DNA from: Vibrio sp. MedPE-SWchi
GTDB taxonomy: Bacteria; Pseudomonadota; Gammaproteobacteria; Enterobacterales; Vibrionaceae
Direction: 5' to 3'
Assembly: GCA_001874155.1 (NCBI GenBank)
Contig: MPDB01000002.1
Coordinates: 124,001-188,000, forward strand
DNA length: 64,000 bases
Made by a program: the position numbers and the translations under genes. Below, in pieces: positions 51,174 to 60,506 of the stretch (position 1 is its first letter; each line of letters opens with the position of its first letter). The notes below the pieces were generated by a model. The model saw only the letters and a list, made by a program, of their open reading frames with translations. It was not told the origin of the DNA and did not search any database.

Positions 51174-54100
51174 TTAGTGCGCACTTCGTGCTTTGACATC
51201 GTGTTGCAGTGCTTTGTTTAGTTCTGCTTCTACGTGACCTGGAGAGTGCGTAGTAATCGAAATTAATCGGTACATCGCTGGAATCACGAACAAAGTGACC
51301 AAGGTAGCGAAGCCCATACCAAAGAAGATGACCGTGCCCACCGCGACTCGGCTCTCATACCCTGCCCCGGTAGACAGAATCAGTGGAATGGCACCCGCTA
51401 GAGTCGTAAATGCCGTCATCATAATTGGGCGTAAACGTCGAGCTGACGCATCAATGATCGCCTTCTCAAACTCAATGCCTCGGTCACGCAGTTGGTTGGC
51501 AAACTCGACAATCAATATGCCGTTTTTCGTCACCATACCAATGAGCATGATCATACCGATTTGGCTATAGATGTTCAGGCCTTGTGACATAAGCACCAGC
51601 CCTAGGAAGCCACCAAATACCCCCATAGGGACAGTAAACATCACCACTAACGGGTTAATAAAGCTCTCAAACTGTGCAGCAAGAACGAGATACGCCACCA
51701 ACATGGCCAAACCAAACACAATCAAGGTACTCGATTGATTCTCTTTGTAATCCTTCGACTCACCCGAGTAACTGACAGAGACATCGGATGGTAAAAGCTC
51801 AATCGCTTTTTCATCTAGGAAGTCTAGCGCATCACCTAAGGTGTATCCGTCTTCTACGTTAGCCGTAATGGTGATCGACTTTTGCTTGTTATAGTGAGAA
51901 AGGCGAATCGAAGAGGCCACCTCTTCTATCGAGGTAACCGTATCCAGGGTGATCAACTCACCGCTGTTGGTACGCAAATAGATTTGGCTGAGATCCGCTG
52001 CATTGTTGAAGTTGTTTTCGTCACCACGAAGGTACACATCATACTCTTCGCCACGATCGACAAACGTTGTCTCAGATTTACCACCTAGCATGATTTCTAG
52101 GGTTTCCGATATTTCAGAAACACTGATGCCGAGTTCGGCTGCTCTCTGCTTATCAACATTGACGACCAACTCAGGTGTCTTCTCTGAATAGTTAATGTTG
52201 GTACCATTCATCATTGGCGAATCTTCAGCAAGATCTTTCAGCTTATTCGCCCACTCTTGAAGTTCGTCATAATCCGCGCCCCCCAAGACAAATTGGACGG
52301 GTTCACTAGAACCGCCTCGGAACCCCGGCATAAATGGGAAAACTCGCACATCTGGAATACCCGCTAATGCTTGTCGAATTTTGCCTAGCGCTTCTGTTGC
52401 CGTGATATCACGCTCATTCCAGTCCTCAAGGACCATCACGACAAAGCCGGTTTGATCACCTGCGTTACCACCAAATGCCGGTGTCTCAGCACTGAACGAC
52501 TTTAGGAAGTTCTCTTCAAGCAGCGGCATTAAACGCTCTTCCACAATGTCCATATTGGCCGACATGCGGTTATAACTGGTTGCATCAGCACCACGAACAA
52601 AGGCAAAGACCACGCCTCTATCCTCTGTGGGTGCAAGTTGAGCTGGAACCTGCTGCATCAACGTGAAGCTACCACCAATACAGGCAACGATAACAATTGG
52701 TGCTATCCAACGGAAACGAATCACTCGCTGTAAAATAGCGCGATACTTCCCTTCTAAAAAGGCAAATGCACGGTTTACAACCAAGGTAAAACGGGTCGGT
52801 TTTACGTTCGCTTTTAGTATCTTACTGCCTAGCACTGGCGTTAAGGTCAGGGCGATGATCGATGAGAAAATCACGGACATGGCCAGTAAAACAGAGAACT
52901 CGGTAAATAGCAGGCCGACCATGCCATCCATAAAGGAAATAGGCAGAAATACCATGACCAAAACGAGCGTTGTTGCGACGACCGCGAAGCCAACTTCACG
53001 AGCCCCTTTATAGGCCGCTAACAGTGGTGTTTCACCTTGTTCAATATGGTGGTAAATATTCTCTATCACCACAATGGCATCATCCACCACTAGCCCGATA
53101 GAGAGTATCAACGCCATCAAGGTGATAAGGTTAATTGAGAACCCAAAGTAGTAAGCGGCAATGAATGACGAGATCAAGGATATTGGAACGGTGATCGCAG
53201 GGATCAATGTTGCCCTTGCTTGACCGATAAAGATGTAAAGAATGAGGACAACTAGCCCGCCAGTAATAAACAGCGTGGTGTAAACCTCAGAGATAGAGCG
53301 TTCAATAAAGATCGTGGCATCGTAGTCAATCACAAGGCTGGTTGCCTTAGGTAAAAACTGCTGGATGTCTTCGACTTCCTGACGAACTAATTTTGCTACG
53401 TCCAGTGGGTTAGCATCCGACTGAGGCACGATACCAATACTGAGATTAACAATACCATTGGCTTTAAAGGAAGCATTCTCGTTACGTGCACCAAGATACA
53501 CATCGGCAACGTCTTTTAAGTAGATCGGCGAGTTATCTGAGGCTCGTTTTACCACAAGGTACTCAAAATCTTCAGCTTCGCTGTAAGCGCGAACAGTACG
53601 CACCGACATTGTGATTGAATCGTTACGTACTTCACCGCCTGGGCTTTCAATATTTTCACGGCGAAGTGCGGTCGTAATATCGCTGGTACTGACCCCACGA
53701 CCCGCCATAACTTCAGGCTTTAACTTAACGTACATCACTTTGTACAAGCCGCCAGACAAGTTCGATGAACTCACTCCTGAAATCAAGCTGAAACGGTCAA
53801 TCAGCACGCGCTCGGCGTAATCGGTGAGCTGAGTTCTGTCCATCTCCGATGAGCTAAGGTTGATATAGATTGAGGGCTCACCAGACCCATTGTTTTTATA
53901 AACAAGAGGGTCATCTGCCTCATCCGGCAAAGAGCGCTGCGCTCTTGCTACTGCATCACGAACATCACTGATCCCCGAATTTAAGTCGTAACCCAATTCA
54001 AAGGTGATCGTGATACGAGAGAACCCGTTTCGAGTGGTAGAAACGATCTCGTCAATCCCACTGATACCAGAAAGCTGATCCTCGAGTATCGTGGTGATTT

Positions 54101-54284
54101 GGCTTTCGACAATGGTCGCCGAGGCCCCACTGTAAGTGGTATTGATGGAGACCACTGGATACTCAATGTCCGGCATCTCTCTGACTGACAGCTTCGAAAA
54201 CGAAACGATGCCAAAGACACACAGCAACATACTGAGAACAAGGGCAGCGACTGGGCGTTTTACGGAAATATCAGATAACAACAT
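51174..54284 (-). CDS. RND (HAE1) family multidrug efflux transporter
   Basis: 1036-residue inner-membrane proton-driven pump. Twelve membrane segments with two large periplasmic loops; N-terminal LSDISVKRPVAALVLSMLLCVFG is the RND start. The proton-relay Asp pair is in LSIGLVVDDAIVVIENIYHH of TM4, and TM10 contains GMVTKNGILIVEFANQLRDRG with the Lys partner. It overlaps the adaptor gene by one base and is translated after it. No outer-membrane channel gene is attached, so a TolC-type protein from elsewhere is assumed. It corresponds in position to the V. cholerae VexH gene (vexGH, by memory) beside the treCBR locus; the symbol is left empty. Confidence 0.93.
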   Translation of the reverse strand: MLLSDISVKRPVAALVLSMLLCVFGIVSFSKLSVREMPDIEYPVVSINTTYSGASATIVESQITTILEDQLSGISGIDEIVSTTRNGFSRITITFELGYDLNSGISDVRDAVARAQRSLPDEADDPLVYKNNGSGEPSIYINLSSSEMDRTQLTDYAERVLIDRFSLISGVSSSNLSGGLYKVMYVKLKPEVMAGRGVSTSDITTALRRENIESPGGEVRNDSITMSVRTVRAYSEAEDFEYLVVKRASDNSPIYLKDVADVYLGARNENASFKANGIVNLSIGIVPQSDANPLDVAKLVRQEVEDIQQFLPKATSLVIDYDATIFIERSISEVYTTLFITGGLVVLILYIFIGQARATLIPAITVPISLISSFIAAYYFGFSINLITLMALILSIGLVVDDAIVVIENIYHHIEQGETPLLAAYKGAREVGFAVVATTLVLVMVFLPISFMDGMVGLLFTEFSVLLAMSVIFSSIIALTLTPVLGSKILKANVKPTRFTLVVNRAFAFLEGKYRAILQRVIRFRWIAPIVIVACIGGSFTLMQQVPAQLAPTEDRGVVFAFVRGADATSYNRMSANMDIVEERLMPLLEENFLKSFSAETPAFGGNAGDQTGFVVMVLEDWNERDITATEALGKIRQALAGIPDVRVFPFMPGFRGGSSEPVQFVLGGADYDELQEWANKLKDLAEDSPMMNGTNINYSEKTPELVVNVDKQRAAELGISVSEISETLEIMLGGKSETTFVDRGEEYDVYLRGDENNFNNAADLSQIYLRTNSGELITLDTVTSIEEVASSIRLSHYNKQKSITITANVEDGYTLGDALDFLDEKAIELLPSDVSVSYSGESKDYKENQSSTLIVFGLAMLVAYLVLAAQFESFINPLVVMFTVPMGVFGGFLGLVLMSQGLNIYSQIGMIMLIGMVTKNGILIVEFANQLRDRGIEFEKAIIDASARRLRPIMMTAFTTLAGAIPLILSTGAGYESRVAVGTVIFFGMGFATLVTLFVIPAMYRLISITTHSPGHVEAELNKALQHDVKARSAH

Positions 54285-55342
54285 CAGTTATTTTCCTTTT
54301 CCAGCGCACTTTGCTCAATGTTAAGCTCAGTGACAGAAACACCATCACGCATGTTCACAATGCCTTGCACAACAATCTTTTCGCCAACTTCAACGCCTTC
54401 AGCAATGACAACTTGGTTTTCAACACGCTCAGCAAGTATGACTTCTGTTCTCTTCGCCACGTTGTCGTCACCAATGATATAGACATAGCGCTTGGTACCA
54501 GAGTACTCCAATGCTTGCGCAGGGATGATAGGTGCCTCAATCGTTGGGAACGCCATATTTGCAGAGGCCAGCATGCCCGGTTTTAATAGCCCCTCAGGGT
54601 TCTCAAAATGAACACGTACACGAAGGTTGAGGGTTTCCATGTTCACTCGAGAATCAATTCCGACCAATTCGCCATCAAAGGTGCGGTTGCCCCACGCAGA
54701 GGTAGAAATCACCACCTTCATGCCCTGACTCAAACGAGAGAGGTAGCGTTCAGGCACCAATAAATCGAGCTGCATTACAGACAGATCATCCAGAGTCACC
54801 AGTTGACTGCCTGCTGTCACCAATTCACCAGGGCTCAAATCAATAAAGCCAATGGTGCCGGAGAATGGTGCGGTGATGTGTAAGTCTTTAAGGCTCGCGT
54901 GAGCAGAATCAAGACGAGCCTGGGCAATTTCAACGCTCGCTTTCTGCCCATCAATTTGAGTCTGAGTGATGGCATTACGCTTAGCGAGGCGCTCAAACTC
55001 TCTCAGCTTACGTTGTTCATCATTTAGATACGCTTTCGCCTCTTTTTGAGCGGCCTGCGCTTTATCATCATTTAGCTGAATCAACAGTTGGCCATAATCA
55101 ACCTTCTGATTTGGACTTACTGGAATTTGAATGACCTTTCCCGCGACCTCCGGAGAGATAACCACCGCCTGCTTGGCTTCGAGCTTTCCAACCAGCGTAA
55201 GGGATTGAGATATTTGGTGAACTTGCACTTGTTCTGTAATAACAGTTACCGCCTGTGGACCTGACGGTCTCTTTGCCTGAGCAAGCGGTGCTGACGTGAG
55301 AATAGACAATGCTAACAATTTTATGATTATTTTATTTTTCAT
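54284..55342 (-). CDS. RND efflux periplasmic adaptor (membrane-fusion protein)
   Basis: 352 residues: signal sequence (KNKIIIKLLALSILTSAPLAQA), barrel-sandwich halves VGKLEAKQAVVISPEVAGKVIQIPV and ITAPFSGTIGFIDLSPGELV around an alpha-hairpin (about 95-160, AYLNDEQRKLREFERLAKRN), a beta-barrel domain and a C-terminal membrane-proximal domain. It has no lipobox Cys, so the N-terminal signal may be cleaved or act as an anchor. It bridges the RND pump to an outer-membrane duct. First gene of a two-gene operon; the 302-base gap before the tRNA genes contains its promoter on the minus strand. Confidence 0.93.
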   Translation of the reverse strand: MKNKIIIKLLALSILTSAPLAQAKRPSGPQAVTVITEQVQVHQISQSLTLVGKLEAKQAVVISPEVAGKVIQIPVSPNQKVDYGQLLIQLNDDKAQAAQKEAKAYLNDEQRKLREFERLAKRNAITQTQIDGQKASVEIAQARLDSAHASLKDLHITAPFSGTIGFIDLSPGELVTAGSQLVTLDDLSVMQLDLLVPERYLSRLSQGMKVVISTSAWGNRTFDGELVGIDSRVNMETLNLRVRVHFENPEGLLKPGMLASANMAFPTIEAPIIPAQALEYSGTKRYVYIIGDDNVAKRTEVILAERVENQVVIAEGVEVGEKIVVQGIVNMRDGVSVTELNIEQSALEKENN

Positions 55343-55525
55343 GATTCGAATCTACAAAATAGGAACTATCAATATAGTACCTCGACTTCGCTATGGGTAA
55401 CGTCAAGGAGTGTAAATAATAGAAAACAAACCAGACATTTAGATAACACCTTTATGAGAAAGTGGTTATTTATCGGCACCTTTGCCCAAAAAGGCAGCAT
55501 TCAATCTAAATTCCCAAGAAAACTC

Positions 55526-55553
55526 TTTACAGCTTTTACGAGTTTGCTATGAT
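55526..55553 (+). promoter_or_regulatory. Promoter of the tRNA-Tyr pair
   Basis: -35 TTTACA (55526-55531) and -10 TATGAT (55548-55553), both 5 of 6 to consensus, with a 16-base spacer. A GC-rich discriminator (gcgcaccgc) follows the -10, as is usual for stringently controlled stable-RNA promoters. The rest of the 302-base gap back to the adaptor start shows no gene and must hold that gene's minus-strand promoter. Confidence 0.7.
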
Positions 55554-55598
55554 GCGCACCGCACTTGAGTGACGCGTTGGGAAAGCATTACTTAAGTT

Positions 55599-55629
55599 TA
55601 TTTCTTAAATCTATTGAGATTAAGAAATA
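55599..55629 (+). repeat. 10-base hairpin in the leader of the first tRNA-Tyr
   Basis: TATTTCTTAA and TTAAGAAATA pair perfectly around an 11-base loop, 16 bases before the first tRNA. The leader of the second copy lacks it. Confidence 0.65.
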
Positions 55630-55644
55630 CCAAAGTGCACCCCT

Positions 55645-55729
<85 letters not shown>

Positions 55730-55823
55730 TATAACTCTCGGCGCTTTAATTAGCGATGAGAACAACTTGAAAAGCGTGTTGGGAAAACATTTCAAGTTTT
55801 GCTTGTGAAAGCATAAAACCCCT

Positions 55824-55908
<85 letters not shown>

Positions 55909-55928
55909 TATTCTTTAATAAGAATCGA

Positions 55929-55955
55929 AAGCCAACTCATTGAGTTGGCTTTTTT
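55929..55955 (+). terminator. Terminator of the tRNA-Tyr operon
   Basis: Stem aagccaactca / tgagttggctt with a tiny loop and a T run, 21 bases after the second CCA. Confidence 0.85.
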
Positions 55956-56032
55956 CGTTTTAGGGTTAATCCCATCCTCAGTGATAACTTTGAAGCCCAT
56001 CTCCTCTAGAACTAAAACTCACACCTAAAACC

Positions 56033-56062
56033 AAAAAAGACCTCGACGATACGAGGTCCAAA
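56033..56062 (-). terminator. Terminator of treBC
   Basis: Minus-strand stem gacctcg / cgaggtc with a 6-base loop followed by a T run; usable on both strands. About 50 bases past the treC stop. Confidence 0.82.
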
Positions 56063-56110
56063 AACGATTGATTCAATGTAAGCAATGCCAACTATAGGGG
56101 GGCGTGGGCA

Positions 56111-57796
56111 TTATGATTCAATCAAAACAATTTTCGTTTCATAGGGTTTAAGCACTTGATGCCGAGTCACCACTTGCTCCTCAAGACCTTCATAGTTACC
56201 AAGTAAGTATCGCCCACCTTCAATATCAAGATCGTCCGGCAGCACGTACTCGACTTCCTGATCATAATAGTTATTCAAGCAGAGCAAGGTTTGAGATTCT
56301 GAAGTTCTTTGATAAGCAAAAACTGACGAGTGTTGAGGGAATAAATCGACGTAGTTCCCTGTAGTAATGACGTCGACGTCTTTACGTAACTGAATCAGCT
56401 TCTGATAGAAATAAAACACGGAGTCCGAGTCTGCAACGGCGTGATTTGCATTGATCTCTCGATAGTTAGCAGCAACATCAAGCCACGGAGTCCCCTTAGA
56501 GAAACCAGCAAACTCTGAGCTATCCCATTGCATAGGCGTTCGTGAGTTGTCGCGTGATTTTTGCGCCAGAATCGCCATCATATCGGCATGCTTCACAGCA
56601 CCCTGGTTCACCATGATGTCGTACATATTGGTACTTTCAACATCACGATATTGCGCTATCTCTGTGTATCCTGGGTTGGTCATGCCAATCTCTTCACCCT
56701 GATAGATATAGGGTGTGCCTTGCATCATATGGATGGAAGCGGCGAGCATTTTTGCAGACTCTACTCGATATTTCGTATCGTTACCTAAGCGGCTCACCAC
56801 CCGAGGTTGATCATGGTTACACCAAAAGAGCGCACCCCACCCCTGGCTATTTAAACCGGTTTGCCAATGATTAAAGATCTGCTTCAATTGAAGGAAATCA
56901 AACGGCGCTTTGGTCCACTTTTCCCCATTCTCATAGTCAGCCTTGAGGTGATGAAAATTAAACACCATCGACAACTCTTTCCCGTCAGGAGATGAGTACT
57001 GCTGACAATGCTCTAATGTCGTGGAAGACATTTCTCCAACCGTCACGCTACCGTATTGCTGAAAGACAGCCTCGCTGATCTCTTGCAGGTATTCATGAAC
57101 ACGTGGGCCGTCGGTGTAGAATCGTCTGCCGTCCCCAATGTCATCATTCGCATAATCTTGCTGTTTTGAGATTAGATTAATCACATCCAGCCTAAAGCCA
57201 TCCACGCCCTTTTCTGCCCAATATTCGATGACGCCTTTTACCTCTTGACGAACTTTTGGGTTCTCCCAATTCAAATCCGCCTGCTCTTCAGCAAAGAGGT
57301 GCAAATAATACTGATTGGTCTCTTCATCAAGCTGCCAAGCACTGCCGCCAAATTTGGATTGCCAATTATTCGGAACACCACCATTCACGGGGTCTTTCCA
57401 AATGTAGTAATCACGATAGTGGCTATTCACATCGCCCAATGCTGACTGAAACCATTGATGGGCTGTTGAGGTATGGTTGACGACAATATCCATGATAATG
57501 CGAATGCCACGTTGATGCGATTTGGTTAATAATTCATCAAAGTCGGCCATGGTGCCGAAATCGGGGTTCACCGCAAAATAATCGGCAATGTCATAGCCAT
57601 TGTCGATCATGGGTGATTCGTAGATAGGCGTTAACCAAATGGCATCAATACCCAATAGCTTCAGGTAATCCAGTTTGGAGATAATGCCTTGAATATCCCC
57701 TGTTCCTTTATCACCACTATCGCAAAAACTTTTTGGATAAATTTGATAAATGGTCGCTTTTTTCCACCACTCTTTATCCACATTAATCATCGTCAT
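56111..57796 (-). CDS. treC: Trehalose-6-phosphate hydrolase
   Basis: Glycoside hydrolase family 13 enzyme that splits trehalose-6-phosphate, delivered by TreB, into glucose and glucose-6-phosphate. 561 residues: WWKKATIYQIYPKSFCDSGDKG at the start, IMDIVVNHTSTAHQWF (region I), DGFRLDVINLISKQ (catalytic Asp, region II), VGEMSSTTLEHC (catalytic Glu) and FWCNHDQPRVVSRLG (region IV). The neighbouring treB and treR fix the substrate among GH13 glucosidases. ATG is 57796 or the MINVDKEWW Met two codons later. It follows treB by 80 bases. Confidence 0.96.
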   Translation of the reverse strand: MTMINVDKEWWKKATIYQIYPKSFCDSGDKGTGDIQGIISKLDYLKLLGIDAIWLTPIYESPMIDNGYDIADYFAVNPDFGTMADFDELLTKSHQRGIRIIMDIVVNHTSTAHQWFQSALGDVNSHYRDYYIWKDPVNGGVPNNWQSKFGGSAWQLDEETNQYYLHLFAEEQADLNWENPKVRQEVKGVIEYWAEKGVDGFRLDVINLISKQQDYANDDIGDGRRFYTDGPRVHEYLQEISEAVFQQYGSVTVGEMSSTTLEHCQQYSSPDGKELSMVFNFHHLKADYENGEKWTKAPFDFLQLKQIFNHWQTGLNSQGWGALFWCNHDQPRVVSRLGNDTKYRVESAKMLAASIHMMQGTPYIYQGEEIGMTNPGYTEIAQYRDVESTNMYDIMVNQGAVKHADMMAILAQKSRDNSRTPMQWDSSEFAGFSKGTPWLDVAANYREINANHAVADSDSVFYFYQKLIQLRKDVDVITTGNYVDLFPQHSSVFAYQRTSESQTLLCLNNYYDQEVEYVLPDDLDIEGGRYLLGNYEGLEEQVVTRHQVLKPYETKIVLIES

Positions 57797-57876
57797 CTAA
57801 GAACTCACTTACCAAAAATAAAAAATAGGGAGTGGCAACCCACCACTCCACATACAACTGCGGCGCGATTTAATCT

Positions 57877-59301
57877 TTACGCGCTTGCGGGCTCTAACTC
57901 ACCCTTTAACTGTGCACGTTTATAGAAAAAGAGCGTCAACGCAGCAGGAATCAGCATTGCCACTAACATTGCAATGGCATAGATGCCCCAGAACTGTGGC
58001 TGTATCGACAAGATACCCGGCAGGCCACCAACACCAATACCGTTTGCCATCACACCAGCACTCCCACATACAGCAGCAGCGATCGCGCTGCCCACCATGG
58101 CGCTTAACATTGGAAATTTGTATTTCAGGTTGATGCCGTACATAGCCGGTTCTGTCACACCAAGATAAGCAGAAATAGCGGCAGGAACGGAGATATCACG
58201 TTCACCATGTTTTTTACTAATAATGATGATGCCCACAACAGCAGAAGCTTGAGCAATGTTCGATAGCGCAATCAGAGGCCAGATTGGCGTTCCACCAAGC
58301 TCTTGCATCAACTGTAGATCAACAGCGTTGGTTGTGTGGTGAATGCCCGTGATAACCAAAGGTGCATAAAGAAAACCGAATACCATGGAACCAATAACCG
58401 CAAAATCCCCCGTCATGGCTATCTTCGCGGCAAACGCCACACCGTCGCCAAGTACTCGACCAAATGGGCCAATTAACGCATGAGCAAGGATCACCGAAAC
58501 AATGATGGATACAAACGGTACAACGACTAAGTAAAGATATGACGGAACTATGCGTTTTAAATTTGTCTCTATAAACGCTAATGCGACACCAGCAAGCATG
58601 GCTGGAATAACCTGAGCCTGATATCCCACCTTCTCAATCACGAAGAGACCAAAGTCCCACACTTCGGGTACTTCTTTACCAATCAAGTACGCATTCATTA
58701 ACTGTGGGGATACGAGAGTAACACCCAGCGTGATGCCCAGAATCGGCGTTCCTCCGAGTTTTTTGACGGTTGCCCAACAAACACCAACGGGTAGGAAAAA
58801 GAAGATGGCTTCACCAATAAGCCAAAGGAAAGAGTGTACCGTTGCCCAAAACTGACTGATTTGAGTGAGGGACTGGCCATCAAACATCTTGATGTCACCA
58901 ATCACGTTGCGGAAGCCTAAGATCAAACCGCCGGTAATGATAGCCGGTAACAGAGGGACGAAAATTTCAGCCAGATGAGAAATGCCACGCTCTAGGATAT
59001 TCATGTTCTGGCGAGCTGCGAGTTTAGATTCATCTTTAGACGCTTCAGATTTACCTGACAACTCAATCAGAATGGCGTATACCTCATCGACCTCTGTCCC
59101 AATCACGACCTGAAACTGCCCCGCATTGGTGAAGCAACCTTTAACTAGGCTCAATGCTTCCAACGCTGACGTATCAGCTTTCTCTGTATCGTTTAACACA
59201 AAGCGAAGTCGTGTTAAGCAGTGACTTACGCTGGCGATGTTGTCATTCCCACCGACCAGCTCTATAAGACGCGCTACGTCTTGTCTCGCTATCTTGCTCA
59301 T
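57877..59301 (-). CDS. treB: Trehalose-specific PTS permease, EIIBC
   Basis: Imports trehalose as trehalose-6-phosphate. ATG 59301 (MSKIARQDVARLIELVGG) gives 474 residues against 473 in E. coli. EIIB domain (about 1-90) with the phospho-Cys in NIASVSHCLTRLRFVLND (Cys near 29) and CFTNAGQFQVVIG; EIIC domain (about 105-470) with about ten membrane segments, LILGFRNVIGD, GVGGLPGILSIQPQ and VTEPAMYGINLKYKFP. There is no EIIA domain, so phosphate should come from EIIA-Glc (crr, also in this window). The EIIBC is under two TreR-type operators. Confidence 0.96.
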   Translation of the reverse strand: MSKIARQDVARLIELVGGNDNIASVSHCLTRLRFVLNDTEKADTSALEALSLVKGCFTNAGQFQVVIGTEVDEVYAILIELSGKSEASKDESKLAARQNMNILERGISHLAEIFVPLLPAIITGGLILGFRNVIGDIKMFDGQSLTQISQFWATVHSFLWLIGEAIFFFLPVGVCWATVKKLGGTPILGITLGVTLVSPQLMNAYLIGKEVPEVWDFGLFVIEKVGYQAQVIPAMLAGVALAFIETNLKRIVPSYLYLVVVPFVSIIVSVILAHALIGPFGRVLGDGVAFAAKIAMTGDFAVIGSMVFGFLYAPLVITGIHHTTNAVDLQLMQELGGTPIWPLIALSNIAQASAVVGIIIISKKHGERDISVPAAISAYLGVTEPAMYGINLKYKFPMLSAMVGSAIAAAVCGSAGVMANGIGVGGLPGILSIQPQFWGIYAIAMLVAMLIPAALTLFFYKRAQLKGELEPASA

Positions 59302-59361
59302 ATCCTTGTCCACCCTTTTGGAGTCTCACTCGAGTTTGTTTCTATCTATAAAAACAACAAA

Positions 59362-59375
59362 TGGGAACATTCCCA
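59362..59375. promoter_or_regulatory. TreR-type operator 1
   Basis: TGGGAACATTCCCA, a perfect 6-base inverted repeat with a 2-base AT-type centre, fits the GGGAACGTTCCC pattern known for TreR. It lies 61 bases before the treB start, just downstream of the -10 box. Confidence 0.8.
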
Positions 59376-59385
59376 CCAATTGATA

Positions 59386-59391
59386 ATTATA
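59386..59391 (-). promoter_or_regulatory. Likely treB -10 box
   Basis: A perfect TATAAT on the minus strand lies between the two operators, so TreR bound at either site could block it. The -35 region (AT-rich, near 59409-59414) is weak, suggesting that an activator such as CRP may be needed. Confidence 0.5.
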
Positions 59392-59417
59392 CTGCCAGAG
59401 CGATAACAAAATAAAAA

Positions 59418-59431
59418 TGGGAACAGTCCCA
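59418..59431. promoter_or_regulatory. TreR-type operator 2
   Basis: TGGGAACAGTCCCA, an inverted repeat with one centre mismatch, 56 bases centre-to-centre from operator 1. It overlaps or lies just upstream of the treB -35 region. Confidence 0.75.
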
Positions 59432-59482
59432 TTAATTGAGAGTGATCACAGTATAATTTTAATTCAAATAGAAATTAATGGG

Positions 59483-60430
59483 TTAGGAAATAACCGGTGA
59501 TTGGGTGATATGAACAGGCTCAGAATCGCCATTTATATGGGATATCAAAAGGTTAGCAGCCTGCTGCCCAGCTTGAATGTAACCTGGGTCAATACTGTGA
59601 ACTTTTGGGAATAGGAAAGAGAGCAGCTCATTGCCTCCCACTCCAGTCACGGTCACATCCTCGCGCCCGAGCTCTTGCAGCTTCTTTATCACGCCTAGCG
59701 CGAGAGTATCACTGGCACAAACAATCGCTTGGGTCGATTCCGTAAGCACCGTATCTGTCAGATGGTAAGCGCTCTCATGGTGAAGCTGCCCAGTTTGATA
59801 GTTGGGCTGTAACTGGCGTTGCTGACACCAAGACAGATAGGTGTCGAGGCGAAGTTTTCCCGTGGTTTTATCACTCGGATCCACCCCAATGAATGCGATA
59901 TCGTCCAAGCCCATATCGGCTAAATGCTGTAAAGCGTGTTCAATGACGCCCCGGTTATCGTAATTAATCGACGAGGTGATTTCGGTGTCCATGGCGATCA
60001 CAACCGACTTTCCTTGCCAAACAGCGAGCTTCTCAGTGTCTAAGTCAGAAAACCCAAACACAATCACGCCATCAACATTACGTTTCTTCAGTACATCCAG
60101 ATGTTCATTGGTTTTTTGTCTGTCGAACTGACTCTCCATAATCACCGCATCATAGCCTGCTGCGTAAATCGTGTTGAGCATACTGCCTACCGCTCTATTT
60201 TCCGATGGGGAATCAAGACGAGAGATAATCACCCCAATCACCTTCTGGCTACCACCACGCATGGACTGGGCAGACTTGGAGGGCACATACCCTGACTCAC
60301 GAATGATCTGCTCCACTTTTTCTCGTGTTGCAGGTTTTACTTTGGGATCATTGGTGAGTACGCGTGAAACGGTCGATTTACCGACTCCCGAGAGTTTTGC
60401 GATATCATGAATGGTGAGTTTTTTGGTCAT
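59483..60430 (-). CDS. treR: Trehalose operon repressor TreR
   Basis: LacI-family repressor. ATG 60430 (MTKKLTIHDIAKLSGVGKSTVS) gives 315 residues, the E. coli length, with agagaag upstream; the track start 18 codons earlier is rejected. DNA-binding helix-turn-helix at about 5-27 with hinge YVPSKSAQSMRGGSQKVIGVIIS; the effector-binding core has DGVIVFGFSDLD, GVDPSDKTTGKLRL and ASDTLALGVIKKL. Trehalose-6-phosphate is the inducer in E. coli. It is transcribed in the same direction as treBC and precedes the operators. Confidence 0.95.
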   Translation of the reverse strand: MTKKLTIHDIAKLSGVGKSTVSRVLTNDPKVKPATREKVEQIIRESGYVPSKSAQSMRGGSQKVIGVIISRLDSPSENRAVGSMLNTIYAAGYDAVIMESQFDRQKTNEHLDVLKKRNVDGVIVFGFSDLDTEKLAVWQGKSVVIAMDTEITSSINYDNRGVIEHALQHLADMGLDDIAFIGVDPSDKTTGKLRLDTYLSWCQQRQLQPNYQTGQLHHESAYHLTDTVLTESTQAIVCASDTLALGVIKKLQELGREDVTVTGVGGNELLSFLFPKVHSIDPGYIQAGQQAANLLISHINGDSEPVHITQSPVIS

Positions 60431-60506
60431 ACTTCTCTGAAGATGCAGGCAATAGTAAAGCGTATCGGTAGACTCTACAGCCAACCGATACCATAAGGCT
60501 TATAAC

